Positions 23,386 through 39,070 are shown, numbered from the stretch's first letter. The stretch: 64,000 bases of DNA from Marchantia polymorpha subsp. ruderalis (GCA_037833965.1 AP031356.1:9570501-9634500), one strand, 5' to 3'. Numbers and translations: made by a program. Notes: generated by a model from the letters alone, not told the origin.

Positions 23386-26300
23386 GTTTGCTCCGGACGA
23401 GGACGGCAAGAAAGCTTTGGAGCAGAGCGTGCAAACCTAGCGACTGCGAGAGAGCTCCGAGACGGACAAGGAGAGCAGTGCAGGTGCGGCAGACGCAGCA
23501 GCAGAGGAGAGTGGTGTGAGAAGTAATTTGCGCTTCGATCGAGCGCTATTTCAATCCGTGTGAAAGATGGGCAAGGGCAGCCGGGAAATGAGGCCACAGG
23601 CGACAGAATCTGACGCGGGCCTGACTCGCGGTAGGACATGGGGCAGGGCCCTCCCCGGCACATGAGCCACAGGAAAGTATGGAGCTGTAATTCACTGTTT
23701 TTGGTGATCCCCAACCTTCCGCCCGCTCCCCGTCCCGCTGTTGACCGCAGCCTTGACCTTCTCTGGATCTGGAGCCCCTGCGCCACATGTCCCTCCGGGG
23801 CCCCGACGAAGTCAAACCACACGGCCTTCGCGTGCGACCCCCCGCAGACGCGCTCCCGTCGCCCTCCGGTTCTCTGACCGGTCCTTCCCGAGTTCTCCCG
23901 GTGGTCGCGACCGTCCGGAGCGCCCACCGGCTGGCTCATCATCCAACTTTAATTTAAGCCTCGTGGTTTTCTCTCCTTTTCCTGCAAACCGGCGTCCAGA
24001 ATCCGAATGACATCCGGTGTACTATACCACTGTGGAGCTCGCTCGAGCTTTGATTGTTGTATTTATCACGCTTCGGACGGAGGCTCATGGAATTTCGGAT
24101 TTTCGATGTATTAAGAGCGGTGCAACTTGGGACCGTTTTCTTTTGTTAATATCCCAAACACAATCCTGTAGTGGAAGCGGGAAGAGTAGCCTGGAGAATT
24201 ATTAGTCACTTCTTGTAGACGGGAATGTTTACCGAGCGGATTGTAATCTTGTTCCCATGATGGGTTAATTTTGGACCTCAAGTACTCTGAGACAGACTGA
24301 GCCAGGCCGCTCCTGATAATAAAGCAGGAGCTCAGAACCTGCGTCTGGATTGTGAATTCCGAGAATTGGCGCTTAGAGAAGGAGTACGGAAAACCGGAAA
24401 TCTCCTGTCGGTTGCCGGTGCCTGTGGCCCTAGAGCGTAGGGATGTCATTGTGCTGCCAGTGCCCGGGCTCGGGAAGACGTTGCAGGTTTGCGTGGAAGG
24501 GAAGTGGTCTGACGTCGAAGGTTGAAGCATATGGCATCCGATTTTTAGAATATACAGGAGAAATTGTGCGCGCTCCTCATCGTTGAAGTTCCGATTCATC
24601 GGCTGGATGTGTTAGTGTCAGAAGGATAAATACTCTGCAATAATCTGGGCCAAGAGAAGATGGGATTTGGAGGTCCGGCTACTGTACAAAAGGGGTCACC
24701 GTACGCCCATAGTGTGACAAGTGTGGACTGAGATGCGGAGCGAAAGGTATCTTGATAAGTAAAATGCATTTGAGATCACAGTGATCACACACGAAAAGTT
24801 GTGGATGAGGAAAGCCTGAGGAATCCTCAACAGTATCTTTTTTGACTTTTGTTTCCTCCATTTATCGACGGAGATAACTGAAAATCCAGGTACACGTCTG
24901 ACATTATTGCACGAGAAACATTCATGGATCACGCTAGAAGTTCATTGCACCTTGACATATATTAACCCTCACACCCGTGGCAAAACTCGACGTCAAGGCC
25001 GATGGTAGCCGTCCTCGCAGTTACGCCTCACTGCAATCTTCTGCAACTTGAGCCTCGACAATGCGATTCCAAGTTCTGGCCATCTAAATCTTTGGCCTCG
25101 GCATCATTCTCTACCTCGCTATAAGATCATCTTTGTTTAGAGTATGTGTTCGCATTAATAGTGAAGGAATGTAACGAATATATTTCCGAACCCTAGAAGT
25201 TACAAGCTCTGGGGATAAAATACGGCAGTCTGTCTCACCTCCCGGTGACGCCCGATACAGACGCTGGTATTCTCCCGAGCCATGCAGATCGCGAGGGTGG
25301 ATGCTCGCCAAATTTATAGGAAATTCGAGTGGGACCAAATTGCGGACAAAAGTAACGGGAAGTGCATTAAGTTGAGGAAACGACGAATCCACGATCTTCA
25401 ACCTACGAAATGTTGGGCCCGGGAACAAGATGACCACATTAGGAACGCCTAACGTACACCTTATTGGAGACAAGACGAACACAAGCACCGCACCTGCACT
25501 TTATCTCCTCAGGAGTATCGTGAGAGTATAAAAATGACGCGCTAGCGCTCTATCTAAAAGCTTTACAATTCTAGGGGCTGCCGGATTTGGACTCAGTGCA
25601 GTGGTCTTGACCATGCACCCTAGAATTTTCAAGTGGTCTTCCCATCCTTTCTCGTAATCCACTTTGCCCCCGCTTCACCATCTCCAATACAACATACAAT
25701 ACCTCATATCCAAGATGGGATGACCTCTCGTCAAGATGAACACCGATAGGGTACGCCTCGAAAACCGGGCTCATTCATGACCCATCGTGACATATCTTCA
25801 ATTTTCTCCTCATGATAGCCTGACATCCAAACTTTCATACAAACCTTTTCCTTTCTTTGTGAGTCTCCCACCTCCTGCCTTCTGGCGAAATTGAAAATTA
25901 AAACCGCCAAATACAGCACATGCTCTAGACCACACTCCGCGATTAGGAAAATCCGCCAAAATGGAGATAGAACGAAATGCGCATTTTTCTTCCGAAATCC
26001 GCGAGGAATCAAACGCAAGATTGTCACTAGTGCGTGAGCACCGGGATCATATACAGAATCTGGGATCGGATGGAGGTACCGAAGGAAAGCTTTAGGGAAG
26101 TAAGTGCCGAAGGTGTGCCATGTCTAGACACAGTGTGACCACGTAAGTACAGGAACAGGGTATCATTTATTTGTATCATGATCGGTGACGATCTGCAACC
26201 AAGGACGTCGTCGTACCTCCGTACGCAGGCCGCCCATGGAAGTGAGGGACTCGGGCGTAGGACGGGAGGACGAACATTCTGGAATTTCCACAGCACTCGC

Positions 26301-27100
26301 AACGGTGGCCGCTCGATCGAGTCTGCGACGGTCAGGATCGACAGCAACGCGAGGAGGGTAGGCAAACCGCTCGTCGCTATCTCCGGTCGAAACCCTTTAA
26401 GAACATCTGGGTACAACAGCTGTACTTCAAAGCCCCGGACGCGGTAAAGGGCAGATTCAGCCGTTCTGTGCCGTTGGATCGAGGTATGGCTGCTCAGATC
26501 GAGAAGCTTAATTGTCTCGCCTCCGAATGTCGAGTGATGTCAAAAAGCACGTGGACGTTCGGAACCGAACAAGAATAGGAAGCACATCGGACGGACGGAC
26601 CATCCTGTGCTCACGATCTCCATTCATGGGAAGCCCCGGTTTGGACTCGCTGGATAAGGTGGTACAGCCGCTATGAACACAGTTGCCGCCGGTGGCATCC
26701 GAAATTTAGAGGAGAATCTCCCCCAGAGCTCCTCTTCGGCTCGGGCGCCTGGGATTATCTGCCTGTCCCTCGGCCATAACTTTCCTTCATGGCTCCCTTC
26801 GTGGGCTACCTATCCGCCATCACCAGAGATGGGACTACGCATTTCACAGCACGATGGGCAGTGCTTCATCGGGGGTAGAGTCATGAAACATGCTCTTTTA
26901 TCGACGAACCGACCCAATCTGACCCCTGCTGCATTGTCGTTCACCTGTATAAACCAATACCAAATCTGGCCTCCATCAGAATTTTGCATGAGACAGGGCA
27001 TACCATTGCCATTTCCAGACTGTACATGTGACAGGTTGCAAGTTCAGAGTTCTTATACAGACCATCACATGCAATCGTGATCGCCGTGCGCAGAATCATG
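23386..27100. other. GC-rich leader region then gene-free DNA
   Basis: The first 550 bases upstream of the carbonic anhydrase start are GC-rich and probably include its 5' UTR and promoter. I cannot place a TATA box with confidence. From about 23.95 to 27.1 kb there are overlapping open frames of up to about 160 codons without recognisable domains, and no convincing gene. Confidence 0.4.
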
Positions 27101-27901
27101 TCATGTGAATCTTGAATTGTGATCATTTGGACACAGTTTTATGAATAAAATGTCAGATTGCATTGCGGCTACATTATATAAGACTAGGAAAATATAAATT
27201 AGTTAATGAAAAAATCTTAAAGTAAATATGATTCGATATGAAGTGAGGAAATCAACACAAAGTATACAATTATAAGGTCCGTTCTCAAAACGTGTGATAT
27301 ACATATGAAATGTTTTAACGTCAACGATCGCACAGACTTTTATTTAATTCCCTAGGATTCGAAGAAAATAACTTGATAAGACATTATCTACTATATTTCT
27401 TGATGAGTACAGCTTATAATAAGATAAGGGTAATAATTAAAAATATTTTGTTTATGGCAACCTCGAGGAATACAAATAAAAATATAGGAGAATTTCAGCC
27501 TGTTAAACCATTGTTAATGTAGCATAAAAAATAAAACTTGACCCCACAAGCAGTTATCTACAAGACAAATACAGATATTATCTATATTCAGCATACATAT
27601 ATTCAGCACATGACAAATCTGGAATAACTTGGCCGACTTATTTGGACAAATTTCTCATCAAGAATATGCACGAAACGATTGATTATCCAAAATAAGTATA
27701 TTGTAATAAAAAAAATTATTTATTATAGTTTTGTAGATAAAATAAAATAAATGCATACAAAGCAAGTATGATTTCAAAGAATTTTCTCAATTTAAATAAA
27801 AAAACATGATTAGTAGTTCACTCAATATTTTATATGCATATAATAAATGAAAATATTCAGATTCAGTAAATATTTATAGTGATGTTTTCATATTTTTCCA
27901 T

Positions 27902-27965
27902 CAAAAGAACAATTAAATTGGTTGATGGAAATTATTTGTGGAAATTTGGAAAAATTGTTCTTTTG
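27902..27965. repeat. Inverted repeat, 13-bp arms
   Basis: CAAAAGAACAATT and AATTGTTCTTTTG are exact reverse complements, 38 bases apart. Confidence 0.7.
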
Positions 27966-28718
27966 CTTCAATATTAATGCAAAACTAGCGAATAGCAAAA
28001 CTAAAGTTCAAATACGTATAACTCTACATCGAATTTCATGGATGTAAATTACATAAATGTTCACATGAAAATTCTTAAAATCAAAGATAAGAGATATCTT
28101 TTCTATGAGATACATATTTCAGTGCCAAATATATTTGGAATAATATTTTAAAGTATTGAACATACTTTGACCTTGCACAACCATGAAAAACTTTGTATCT
28201 ATCATGTATTACCATTACTTTAAATAAAATAATTTCGTCATCTATGGAAATTTTTATTATATGCAATTTAATGAGTTTTATGTAATATAATATATTAATA
28301 TCAACTAAAATAATTTAATTATGTCCTAATTATTCTCATATTAAATTCAAAAGTTGCATGTGATATTTCAGTAAAATTTAAAGGAATTTTTAACAATATG
28401 AAAGTATAAACGTAATTATGTTAACTATCCTTTCTCTGTAAAGACATTCAAATTCAAGTTGTAATGACTAGTTAAAGATTACTCAAAGGGAATTGCATTC
28501 AGAAATTGTATTAAATATTAATTTTGGGGTAATTTTTAATTTGTATGATCATACATGAGTTTTGTAAACATACATGATTCATTCTTATTTTGACATTCTA
28601 AAAATTTAATCAATGTATACATTTTTTGAAACCTTAACAAAGATTGTATTTCTTTTACACATAGGTGAATCAATAAAACATATTTTTCAGTAATGTAGAA
28701 ATAAATTTAGAAAGATTT

Positions 28719-28736
28719 CAGTTTCAATTGAAACTG
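28719..28736. repeat. 18-bp perfect palindrome
   Basis: CAGTTTCAATTGAAACTG equals its own reverse complement. Confidence 0.85.
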
Positions 28737-29600
28737 TTTATGATTTCAAGCATGAAAACAACAAGAAAATTTCTTCCCCAACCATTTAAAGATTTGCAGA
28801 AATTTGTACATAAGTTTGATATCTAGTATTTTATCAAGATTATTCTATGTTTCAAAATTTCATGTTACATTGCCCATTGTTAACTATCATATTCTGCAAG
28901 GACAATGTCTGATCTATCCTTGATTTTGAACAAAAATTCAGCCATTAAATAATTTTTCTCAACTTGGTTCTTTGCACAAACTTTCTCAAAAATCAGTTTT
29001 ACAATATTCTTGATACATCCTTTAATTTTCATTATAACATAATCTTCTTGGTATTTTTTTAATTTTATCTTTCATATCTTTTGGTCTTTACAATAAAAAA
29101 GTAAAAGTTATCAAATTGTGAAAATTGCAAAAGTGTTCGAGTAATTTTTTAAAATATACAAAGAGTGTTGCATATTCAGCGATCATACACGATGATATTA
29201 AGAACTGAATGAATTTTCAAGACATTGTTTTATAAAGATATCTATTTTTTATTTTTTTTCATCATAATGCTAGATACCTTTTTGAGATTAACCCTTGCAG
29301 AAAATTTAGAAATAATAGAAATCAAAGGTATGATCAAGAAGGATTTGATTCAATTTATTTCATCAAGGTTTGCGATGACATGTCAGTGCTTAGAAATAAA
29401 AATGAAAGCTACATGGAACTTTATGTTTGGTACATAGATGAAAATAAAAATAAAGAAGCACGAATGAGACGAAAATATAGTTTATGCTATGGGATCCTGA
29501 TCGAAGCATAAATTATTTAAGAGAGCTTTTATGTAAGTATACGAGGGGATTTTCTGTGATTTTTGTCATTTAATATCGGGATTCTAGAAATATGAACTTT

Positions 29601-32600
29601 GCTGGAGGGCATTGAATTTAGTTATCCAATTTTGTTAGCGTGCAGGCTGATGTGATGTCGCCAGTTCAAGCATGTTAAATTTGCTTGTGCAAATAATCGT
29701 GTTCGTCTAGTGGGGTCCACTTCATCTCTTTGGTCCTGGTAATGTCCGACGATATAATAATTGACAACTGCATGAATGAAGAAACAACTCCTGAATTTTG
29801 ATAAAAGGTTTAAGTGATTTAATGTAATCAAGGGGTTTCCAGTTGAAACTTAAGCCATTATGCTACTTGAAACACTTAGATTGCATGTACACGTCGTTCC
29901 ACGACCATGGCGGAACAAGTCAACTTGCACAAGCCTGTAGACGCCTTTACACAATCAAGTCTTACTCTAGACGATTTTCTTGAATACGTATCGGCCGTAT
30001 ATTACAGAGAGAAGTGAGCTACATCGCAACTAGTCAATATGTAGTACTTCACATCAAATACTTATCAACATACTCAATTTTCGAAGTGGCTGCTGGCTCC
30101 CCGTATATCAACATGGTAGAGATCACACACCTACGCAGACATCCTACTGCTGTATTTTAAGATTCATGATTTCATCACTCAATTAATGAATCTCGTGGGG
30201 GATAATCATGCTCAAGTCGTCTTATCGTGATCAGGCATGTATTTCGCTGATACCGATTCTCGACCGGCTCGGAGGACTCAAGAGCGTTTCGAGTCTTCGA
30301 TAATTGAACCGCGGTTCGCTCTTACGCAAACCTGGACACTTCATTTCTGGCGCATTCGTCCTTGCGAACTTTGTTGATCCTCTGTGGGTTCATTCTCGCT
30401 ATGAGAATTCCTTCAACGGGAACCGGCGGGTCATCCAGTGGGATCCAGAGTCCAGACCCACGGGCCTCGACGGGCCCATGGGTCTATATTTCCCTTGCGG
30501 CCCGATTTGGTCGGATACTGAGTGTCTATATATCAGCTCTGGGCCAGCGGACAGAGAGAGACCTTCATGTGGAGCCGCTCTCTTCACAGTCCCCCTGGAT
30601 CCACAAAACGAGCATCTTTCTCAAAATGGATAAAACACAAGGAATCCAGGGCCTCAGTGTTCGAACTTCTTATCTTGTGACCGGTTTTCAAGCATCTGAA
30701 GCAAGGGACGCCATCTCCCAACTCTCTCTCCTGATTGACTCCCAGCGAATGGAGGCATGTGTTGGAACTGACGTCGTTCGTCGTTGTTTTCTACGGGGCC
30801 TGACCACGTTCTCTCAATAGTAAAGGCCTCTCCCTCACTGTTACCAAGTTCACGTAGCAGGTTACATGAAGTCAGACAAACCACCGCGTTGAAACTCGAC
30901 AAACGAGTTGACCCGGTGCCCAACCTTGTAGTGTAGTTGTTTTCGGACAGCCCCATGCCTACCCGGTGCCCCAAATAAGCGACGATGAAACTCGGATTGC
31001 GTTACCCTCGTGCGCCTCCCTCAAGATTTGCCTACTGTTCCGAGATACTGCGTCACCCGGTGAACTGGTGCCCTTCCGACCTTGGCTCAATATGCCAACT
31101 GCTGTAATCACATGACTCCTACATGAAGCTTTTGGGCCAACTGTGTTACCCGCCAATGTGGAACGAAGGAGGCCTGGGCTAATCACGGTAGAGTCCCGTC
31201 GATCACGGGGAGTCAGATTGCGAGGACTGGGAAGTAGCATGCGCTACGGAAACGACAGGTGACGGACGACGTCCTTTATCAGCACTACCACGTAAGAGGC
31301 GACACCGTTCGGCAGTGGGGTTACGGAGAACAGTCCAACCATGTACGAATGGCATCTTCTATGAACTGCAGCAGACCCCTTCCGTAACTTCGCCGGTAAC
31401 GAGCAACTATCGGCGTCAAAGATTAAGATCTACCGAGTGGCTCCTGCGCCTTCACCTCCTAAAGGCCTGTGAGCCAGAAAAGGGGCCAGAGGAATGGTCA
31501 GAACGTCATATCCATCGAGTTATTTCTGAGCCTCAGAAGAACTCGCGCGTTCCAGAACGTCCGATGGGAGTCGCCAAACAAAAGGACAACGTGAAAGTCC
31601 TCTTCGTCATCCGGTGCATGAGTGCGAGCTTCGAAGGGGCAGCAGCGACATAAATACGCGGATCCTGGCAAACTCGCGAATCGCTCCAATTCGGCACTTT
31701 GTGGAAAGTCGTGGTAATCATGATTACGTTTAATTTGGCACCTCGACCGTTTACTGGACCAAACTGGGCCACAAGGTAAGTCTGCGGACGGGTACGCTAT
31801 CCCCGAGAAGAAGACGCGATCCACAATTCAGGATTCTGTAAGGGACCCGTGAGGTTCTAGGAAATGATCCAGCTCTGGAATCCGGATTGGACACGTATTT
31901 GCATTTCAGCTAATAAAGTGGAATGGATAATGTCGGTTCTAGGTATTATGATTCAGTCATCGTACTGCAATGCTGTACGTTCCTTAAACATCAATACCAC
32001 CGTTTACTTCTCAAATAATTAAAATAATGAAGATTATGCACCCCCTCCCTACGTCTACGACCGTTTCCCCGGATTACATTGTTGTAAAACCCTGGGGGCG
32101 GTTTCGCATAAGGCAATTTGAAGGTACATTCGGAAGCTTTGTGATGAATCTACTCTCACATAATGCTTCGCGGAGACTTCATCCGGAAGAAAAGGAATCG
32201 CCTGATATCGAAACTTTTGTCCTCAATGGCTTCTTTAGTATAGAATTCACATCTCTCAGTGCATCGTTCAGGGCTGGATGATCAAGTCTAAAGCTTTACA
32301 ACACATCAGTCAGTCCAGTGGAGGCCTGCGTGTGTCCCACATGTGTTTGGAGGCAAGAAGGTCATGTCTGGCGTTGTTTCCCAAACCGGTGAGTCGGATG
32401 GAACAGGGTCATGGGAGATGCTCGATTAACTGAAGTGCTATTATAATCCGAAACTTTTGGTGATGTTTCGGAATCCAGCGTCCCTAGGCGAGAGGTGAGA
32501 ATAAGTGATCGTCACAGTTCCTATCTTGCGAACGCTAGAGCGGTTACACGTTGCGGCCATGCCTCAGGAGGAAGAGATATGTGGTGGTAAAGCAGCAGAC

Positions 32601-35500
32601 CGTGATCTCCAGGATACTTTCTAGCTAAGACGTTCAGTGACATTGCCGATGGAACAGCTGAAGCCTGGTGCAGGAAGAACGGATGCCAGTTGTGTCGTGT
32701 AGACCTTATCGGCTTCATCCATATCCACATCGAGCTGCTTCTCACGGCCTACGGTGGTGACGCTCCTCTACCTACACTATCCACGAGCACTCAGGCTCCG
32801 ACATGAATTTTTGTCAATTATATTCTCACCAATCCTAAAGCGCTCTTCTATAATATCAAGACCAAATTCATTGTCATAACGTCTCCTATCTAGTGCGTGG
32901 CCATCATGATGGTCGTGGAAAAAGCAGAGACATCGTAGTGGCAGAAAGAAACAGGCGAAACCCGAGACGAAGAAGTTCTGTCATTGACAATTGACGAACA
33001 GAGAATGCAGACACCACCTTGAAAACACGTCTGGATTCAGTGAACATGAGGATCGAGATATTATTTATGATGATTCACCTACTTCTGGCATTTTCAAACC
33101 AATTTTCATGCATTCACATTCTAGCTCGGAATGAGGCCAGATCGGTCAAAAAGACTCAATTTGAATGTCAGTATGTGACTGGACGATCAGATATAGCGCA
33201 GAATTGGGCGTCACACCATTCATTATTGTGAACACCTATTTGATCCCAACGTATAAAGCCTGTAAGACGCTAAACGGCTGTGTATTAAACTCCCCACTCG
33301 AGTTTTGACAGTCCAGGGCCTTCGATACGTGGAGGGAATATATTGATAGTGGCTAAAAGTACAAAATCAGAATCCTTCGGTGGGTGATGTGAAGAGAAAG
33401 TGGCTTCCTATCTAGAAGAATATAGTTTGCGAATCTCACAACTGTTCCATGACGGAAGAATGGAGATACTTTCCTGTCAGAAACTCTATGCCCAGAGTTG
33501 GATTCTTCCGCACATCAACAATGCCAATCTAGTTCCAACTTTGACACAAACATGCATTGCTTCGACACCATGACTGTCATCACAAGTCTTCCGGATTATA
33601 CACAGATTTACGGCTTCCCATAGCCCTTCTAATTTTTCTGCCGACGTGAGCGAACTGGGCTGATCTCCATGGAATCTAAATGCTTGTTGAGTATTCCAAT
33701 TTACCGATCTGGATTCTATATTAACTGAATGTTTGATACTAAATAAAGTGATCAGAAATGGCGTTGTCCCTTCCATAACCTCAACACTCTTCCGCATTGC
33801 TTCTCACGAGCTTGTCGTGAAACGAACCCACGGCAATCCCCTCTGCATATTTTTGGATTGTGAATTTTACGTAATGATCTAGCTCTAGAATCGAGACAAC
33901 GACTCGCTGCAGTATGATGGAAGATCTGATGTTTATAGACTGGAGTAACCACATCTGGGCTTCTTCCAGACACACAGGAAGTAGTCCATCTTTCACCCTC
34001 TTCTAGTTTGTGATAACCTGTGAAATCCTGTTACGCTCCGTAAAAATGCTCAGAATTTGAAACACTCGTACATTTCATGGAATTGGTCACGTAATTTCCG
34101 AGCACTTTGTAGTAAAGAAAGTACTTCTCTTTCCGAGTTCATTCATATAGGAGTAGTACATTCTGCACAGGTCTTCAGGCTCTGCGTTATGCACTTCACT
34201 AACATTCGAGATCCGTACCGGAGATCTTATTGGAGGCTTTCGATGGTAAGAAGTCAGCGATTTATGTTGCAACAGTAGCAGACTTCAAGCCTTGACGTTA
34301 TAGGACTGCATAAGCATTTGATACAACGTTTTGAGATTCTGAATAAGATACATTTATAGAACAGATATCCAGAAAATTGTTCCTTTGGTCTGACAATTCA
34401 AATTCTGCGACGGTAGGAATCATCGCCTTCTGGACGGTGCAGCTTAACTCGTATCCAGCAACAGCAGAGAGCTGAAACAGAGGATTATCTAAGGTGCTAA
34501 AAGTTGGCATCATGCAATTGTTTGTGGAACGAATGCAAGCAGTTCATCTCATCATATGCATCGTGATTGTTGGTATCTACTCGAGAAGTCAATGATTACG
34601 GTGACTGTCGAAGGAAATCTTTGGCTATTCATGATCTTAATCTTCATTGAATCCTGGTATATTGCCTCGTCCAACAGTGTACCCCGAACTAGTTTACAGG
34701 TGTAAGGCCAACTTCAATGAACAATATCTCAGAAGCCTGACTTCACAAGTTAGTGTATGGGTCAAGCCTCACAGACTTTGTGACATGCCATGACGGTTAT
34801 GCCCACGAGGTAACCATATTGTTTTGCCATCAAAAGTAAAGTCTACGATACTAGAGACATTTCGATGATGATATTCACTGATCTTCCACTGCTTGATTCC
34901 ATTCTAGTCATGAAGTGTCATTTTCCAGCCAGTAAAATCTGATTTTTCTTCCCATTGACAAACAGCAGTTGCACATCAATTTTGGTCATTGAATGTAGAT
35001 GTAAACTACTTCTCCATGACCAGCAGGAGTTATCACAACTTCTTCACTTTCACGTTGATTAGTAAGGATAGCTTGAAGTGGCTGTCCTTGACGACAGGTA
35101 TATCACGAATTCTGTAGTAATTTGTGTCATGGATATTTTGGATTCCAATTTTCCGTTAACTTCATTTTCCAACAATTGACATGACAATTGTTTTAATTGT
35201 CACTCATTGACAAGGAGTAGCTTGAACCACACATGCTCAGTGTCACAACATGTGCCCATCATTGTGTACGGAAACGAGGAATGCTTTATATATGAAAGGC
35301 CGGAAAATTCATTAACTTTCAAAGCTTGAATGTGCAATAAGTAGGAGGAGGTCCATTTCATAAACCTCCTATCTCCCCAGCCCCTGCCCCTTTTATTCCT
35401 TCGTAAATGTGTTTCCGATATTACAAAAGTGTGTGACATTTCATATCTAAGACTAATACCACAAGGTTTCACTTTTTTCTGACAAGTTCATCACAGCGCC
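29601..35500. other. Gene-free stretch of intermediate composition
   Basis: No gene is recognised. Open frames around 30.3-31.8 kb (up to about 150 codons) overlap on both strands and have no domain. Smaller ones at 32.0-34.5 kb are similar. No repeat with clear boundaries is seen. Confidence 0.4.
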
Positions 35501-38500
35501 ATATAAGTTCGATGATAGGTTGAAATTGATCCTACATTATTTGTGTAGTATCTTAACGTTTTTACAAGAGTTGTTGGTGAAGTTTATAATATGTTGGCTT
35601 TTTTGTTCTGAGTGGGTAGAAAAGAAAATGTATATGTACTTAATTATTTATGGGATAAAAGTCTTTATATTTTCTCATGAAATACTGATCAATAATTAGT
35701 GAATATTCAGGTCGCTGGAAGATGTACTAGTCATCAGATACACAATAGCTCAATGATGCACATAAAATGCTGTGGTATCCTGTTGATTGTTGAAGATTAA
35801 TATATTTTAAGAACGTCTTATTCATCCCTGCTGCACATAGTCACAATAAGGTCAATAATTATGTCAGTCGATTAATTGAGAAAGATCGACAACATGTCCA
35901 TAATCGATCTTAATGATGCTAAATTTTTCTTCCTAGTTAAATGCATAAATATCACAGTCATATTAAACATCTTGTCACATAGATACTCATACTTAGACAA
36001 AAATGTAACGTGAATAAATCATTGGATTAGTATAATGTAGTATCAAATAGTCATTGAGTTCATAGCAGTAAATATGTCTTATGTGTCTAAAAATGAAAAG
36101 CTCTATGCAAAAATAGTCCGTCGTTTAGTTGCTTATGGGCATTACAAATCATGAAATGTTCATTTTTTTTTTCGCTAATTGCCATCTTTCTAACCCACTA
36201 GACATCAAAATGACAAAAATTGTACTTCTTGAAATACAAAATATGTGATATTTTTAATAAGAAAAGTTCACAATTTAACATAATAGTTTGTACATAAGTT
36301 GATTCAATCACAAATATCATAAAATCTACATGGACAATTTGTCAAATGATGTTTTTGCGCGATCATTATTAAACCGTTGAAGCTTGAATTATGTTGTTCT
36401 AAAATCAATCTCTTGAAGCTTGATATATGAAATATTTTTTTGGACATTTCTTGACTTTTATTCAAATTTTATGATCATCATTACTCATATTTTTATTGCT
36501 AAAATTCAAAAATTTGAATATTATGACATCAAGTAATTGAATCGTTAACCTTTTGTCATAATTCACAAAAGATATTACATTTTATTCCTATTAATTTTCC
36601 AAAATGTTCAGTTTTCAGACTTTCAAACATTTTTTCAAGCCATTTAATGTACGATACAATAATAAGCAGATTTCAGTTTACAAAATCCATCATAATTCTA
36701 TAAATATTGTTTCAACTAATCAAGTACTTCACGTTATCATATGTTATTATAGATATTTTGGGAATATTATTTATTCCATGACTTTTGTAGTAAAACTTAT
36801 GGATATTATATTAAGTTCATGAGAAGAAATATAGTATTGAAAATTTCACTATATGGGTTATAATTAGTTACAATATTTTTCTCATAATAATACAATTCAT
36901 TTCAGATAGTAACTATCAATGAATTCTGAATTGGAATCTTGATGAGAAAATGTTATTGTTCAAAATTTCAATTTTTTAATATTATCAAACATACGAAGCA
37001 ATTTTACAGCCAATTTTGTAAAATAAAAATATATTTTAATATATAATTATTCAAAATTTCTTATTATAAGTAATTTTTCGTATCAAATCTCTAATCTTGT
37101 TAGTTTCTTTCAAAACATATTTCAAAAATCTTAAAAAACAACAAAAAGCTGTCAAATTTTTTACTTCTCTATCAATAAAATGAATTCTTTTATTTTAATC
37201 CTCAGTGACAGCAAATAAATTATGAGTTGTTTTAAAATTTTAACTCCAAGTAAAAAAATCTTCCATTAAAATAATTTTTATAGAAAAGAGAACTGAAAAT
37301 CTTAATGTGAAAAATATAAATGAAGTTATAAATAACATGAAAACTTTATAAATCTGAAATATTTCTCTTCTCTCTGATAGTAAGAATTCTGAAGTATTGA
37401 CATGCTCTAGAATATAAATAATGATTGATTCAAATTCAAGTATCACAAATTCGATCAATCTGCAAGATCAAACCAGTAGTATCTAGACTAAAGCAATATG
37501 ATTATGTTGATACTTCAATTTACGTTGTTAAAAAGAAGTATGAAACATTTTCAGATCCTAAATTTTTTTTATTTTTTTTTTGAAACATATAGTTTCACGA
37601 AACTCTATACGAATCACGTTCAAAAACATATCTCACGTTTTTTACATCATCTGTGGAAATGAATGAAGCTATTTCAAAACACACTCACTTCATTATCATC
37701 ATGATAAAGCAACGCTATAGATTATGCATAAGGTCAATATGGTCCAAAATTTTACGTGTTAGATACTTGTCATCACCTCTAACCTTCAAGATAGATACAG
37801 TTACAACCTCTCCATGACCTTATGATTGTTAGCGATAATTCAAGTCAGCAGAACTCTAAACTCCTAAACCGTCAGTCATGGTTTTGGCATTCTTTTTAAT
37901 CCATAGGTGATACGGAGGATAAGTGCACCTGGAAAATATGGTTAGGATTCTGCAGTCTTAATATACTATTTAGCGTGGCGAGTTTGCTCATCGCGCCAAA
38001 CATAATTTAGATACAAACCCAAAGGGCGAACTACTTATACTGGGTGTAGGTCTTCTCTCTAATTTTTCCCTGTCTGAGATTTCTTGTGATTTCCTGAACA
38101 ATAATGATAACAGTTCTTCTTTGACCTGAAATCAAATTAGCATATCAATAAACTATATGACAACACATTTCATACTAGTAGTTGTGTAACAACACAACAC
38201 CATGTACCAGACTAAGGCATGAACATAAAGCAAAATTCAGATTTATTTTGCCATGATGAGCAAGGTTTTGCGTATCTTGAAATCATCACCACCTTGCTCA
38301 TCATTTCATAATTAATTTTCTTAAATTTTATTAATTCCAAATATGATAGATTTTCTAGCTATCTTTTGATCTAATATGTCACATGCTTCACAATCTCATC
38401 CTGCTTCAGATATAAGTGAAAGTCACACTACAATTAAGACTTCAAACATTATTATATTTCCAAACAAATCTTGCACACACGTAACTTGGATATTGCCAAG

Positions 38501-38950
38501 TCATAGACTAAAATCCAATAATGTGAACACAATGGAGGAGGGTATATTTTAATTCATACTACCCATTTCTGTCTCACACAAAGCATGATGTAGCACTAAG
38601 ATTTGACATGGTATAAAATCTCATTACAAGTTTTTCCACATTTCACTTTACCACATCTCCAAGGCAATAAATACAAGTGCTTGGGTAAAATTCTAGATTT
38701 TGTAATGAACTTACTGATTATTGACGTCTTGACCGGTATTTAGGCCTCATCATTTTGTCAACCTGGTCAATTTGAAATTATCTGTCCCCATATTCAATGC
38801 TATATCCCATTGGATCTAATGATTACACACTATCCAACCCATTATAGGACTACTTGCGAGAGTAGCTACAAGATGTGCGGTAGAGCTATCGGTGACAGAT
38901 CAAATGCGCTTAAGTGCACAGTCGTTTGATCTGGTGTAGCAAAATAAGAA
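35500..38950. other. AT-rich block without genes
   Basis: Strongly AT-rich, with only very short open frames and no recognisable protein or RNA gene. A hairpin at 38253-38304 is listed separately. Confidence 0.5.
38253..38304. repeat. Perfect hairpin, 14-bp stem
   Basis: ATGATGAGCAAGGT and ACCTTGCTCATCAT are exact reverse complements with a 24-nt spacer. Confidence 0.75.
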
Positions 38951-39070
38951 AGGTGCAAAGTTCGTAACTAGCTACTGTATCTGCACTGCACACTGGCATT
39001 TCCCTTTTTTAGAAGATTTTGCGCGTATTGAGGATGCCACCCTTTGAATGGTACCTCACTTTTGGAGTCT

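Larger units (their letters stand above)
27100..29600. other. AT-rich block without genes
   Basis: Long runs of A and T, few open frames, none above 70 codons. It contains an 18-bp perfect palindrome at 28719-28736 and an inverted repeat at 27902-27965. No gene or transposon protein is recognised. Confidence 0.5.

Noticed and set aside
23319-23942. 207-codon minus-strand frame overlapping the carbonic anhydrase start
   Set aside because: It is in a different frame from the enzyme, is arginine-, serine- and proline-rich as expected of random GC-rich DNA, and matches no family I know.
30304-30820. Overlapping plus-strand frames of 109 and 152 codons
   Set aside because: Two competing frames plus minus-strand frames cover the same bases, with no family signature.
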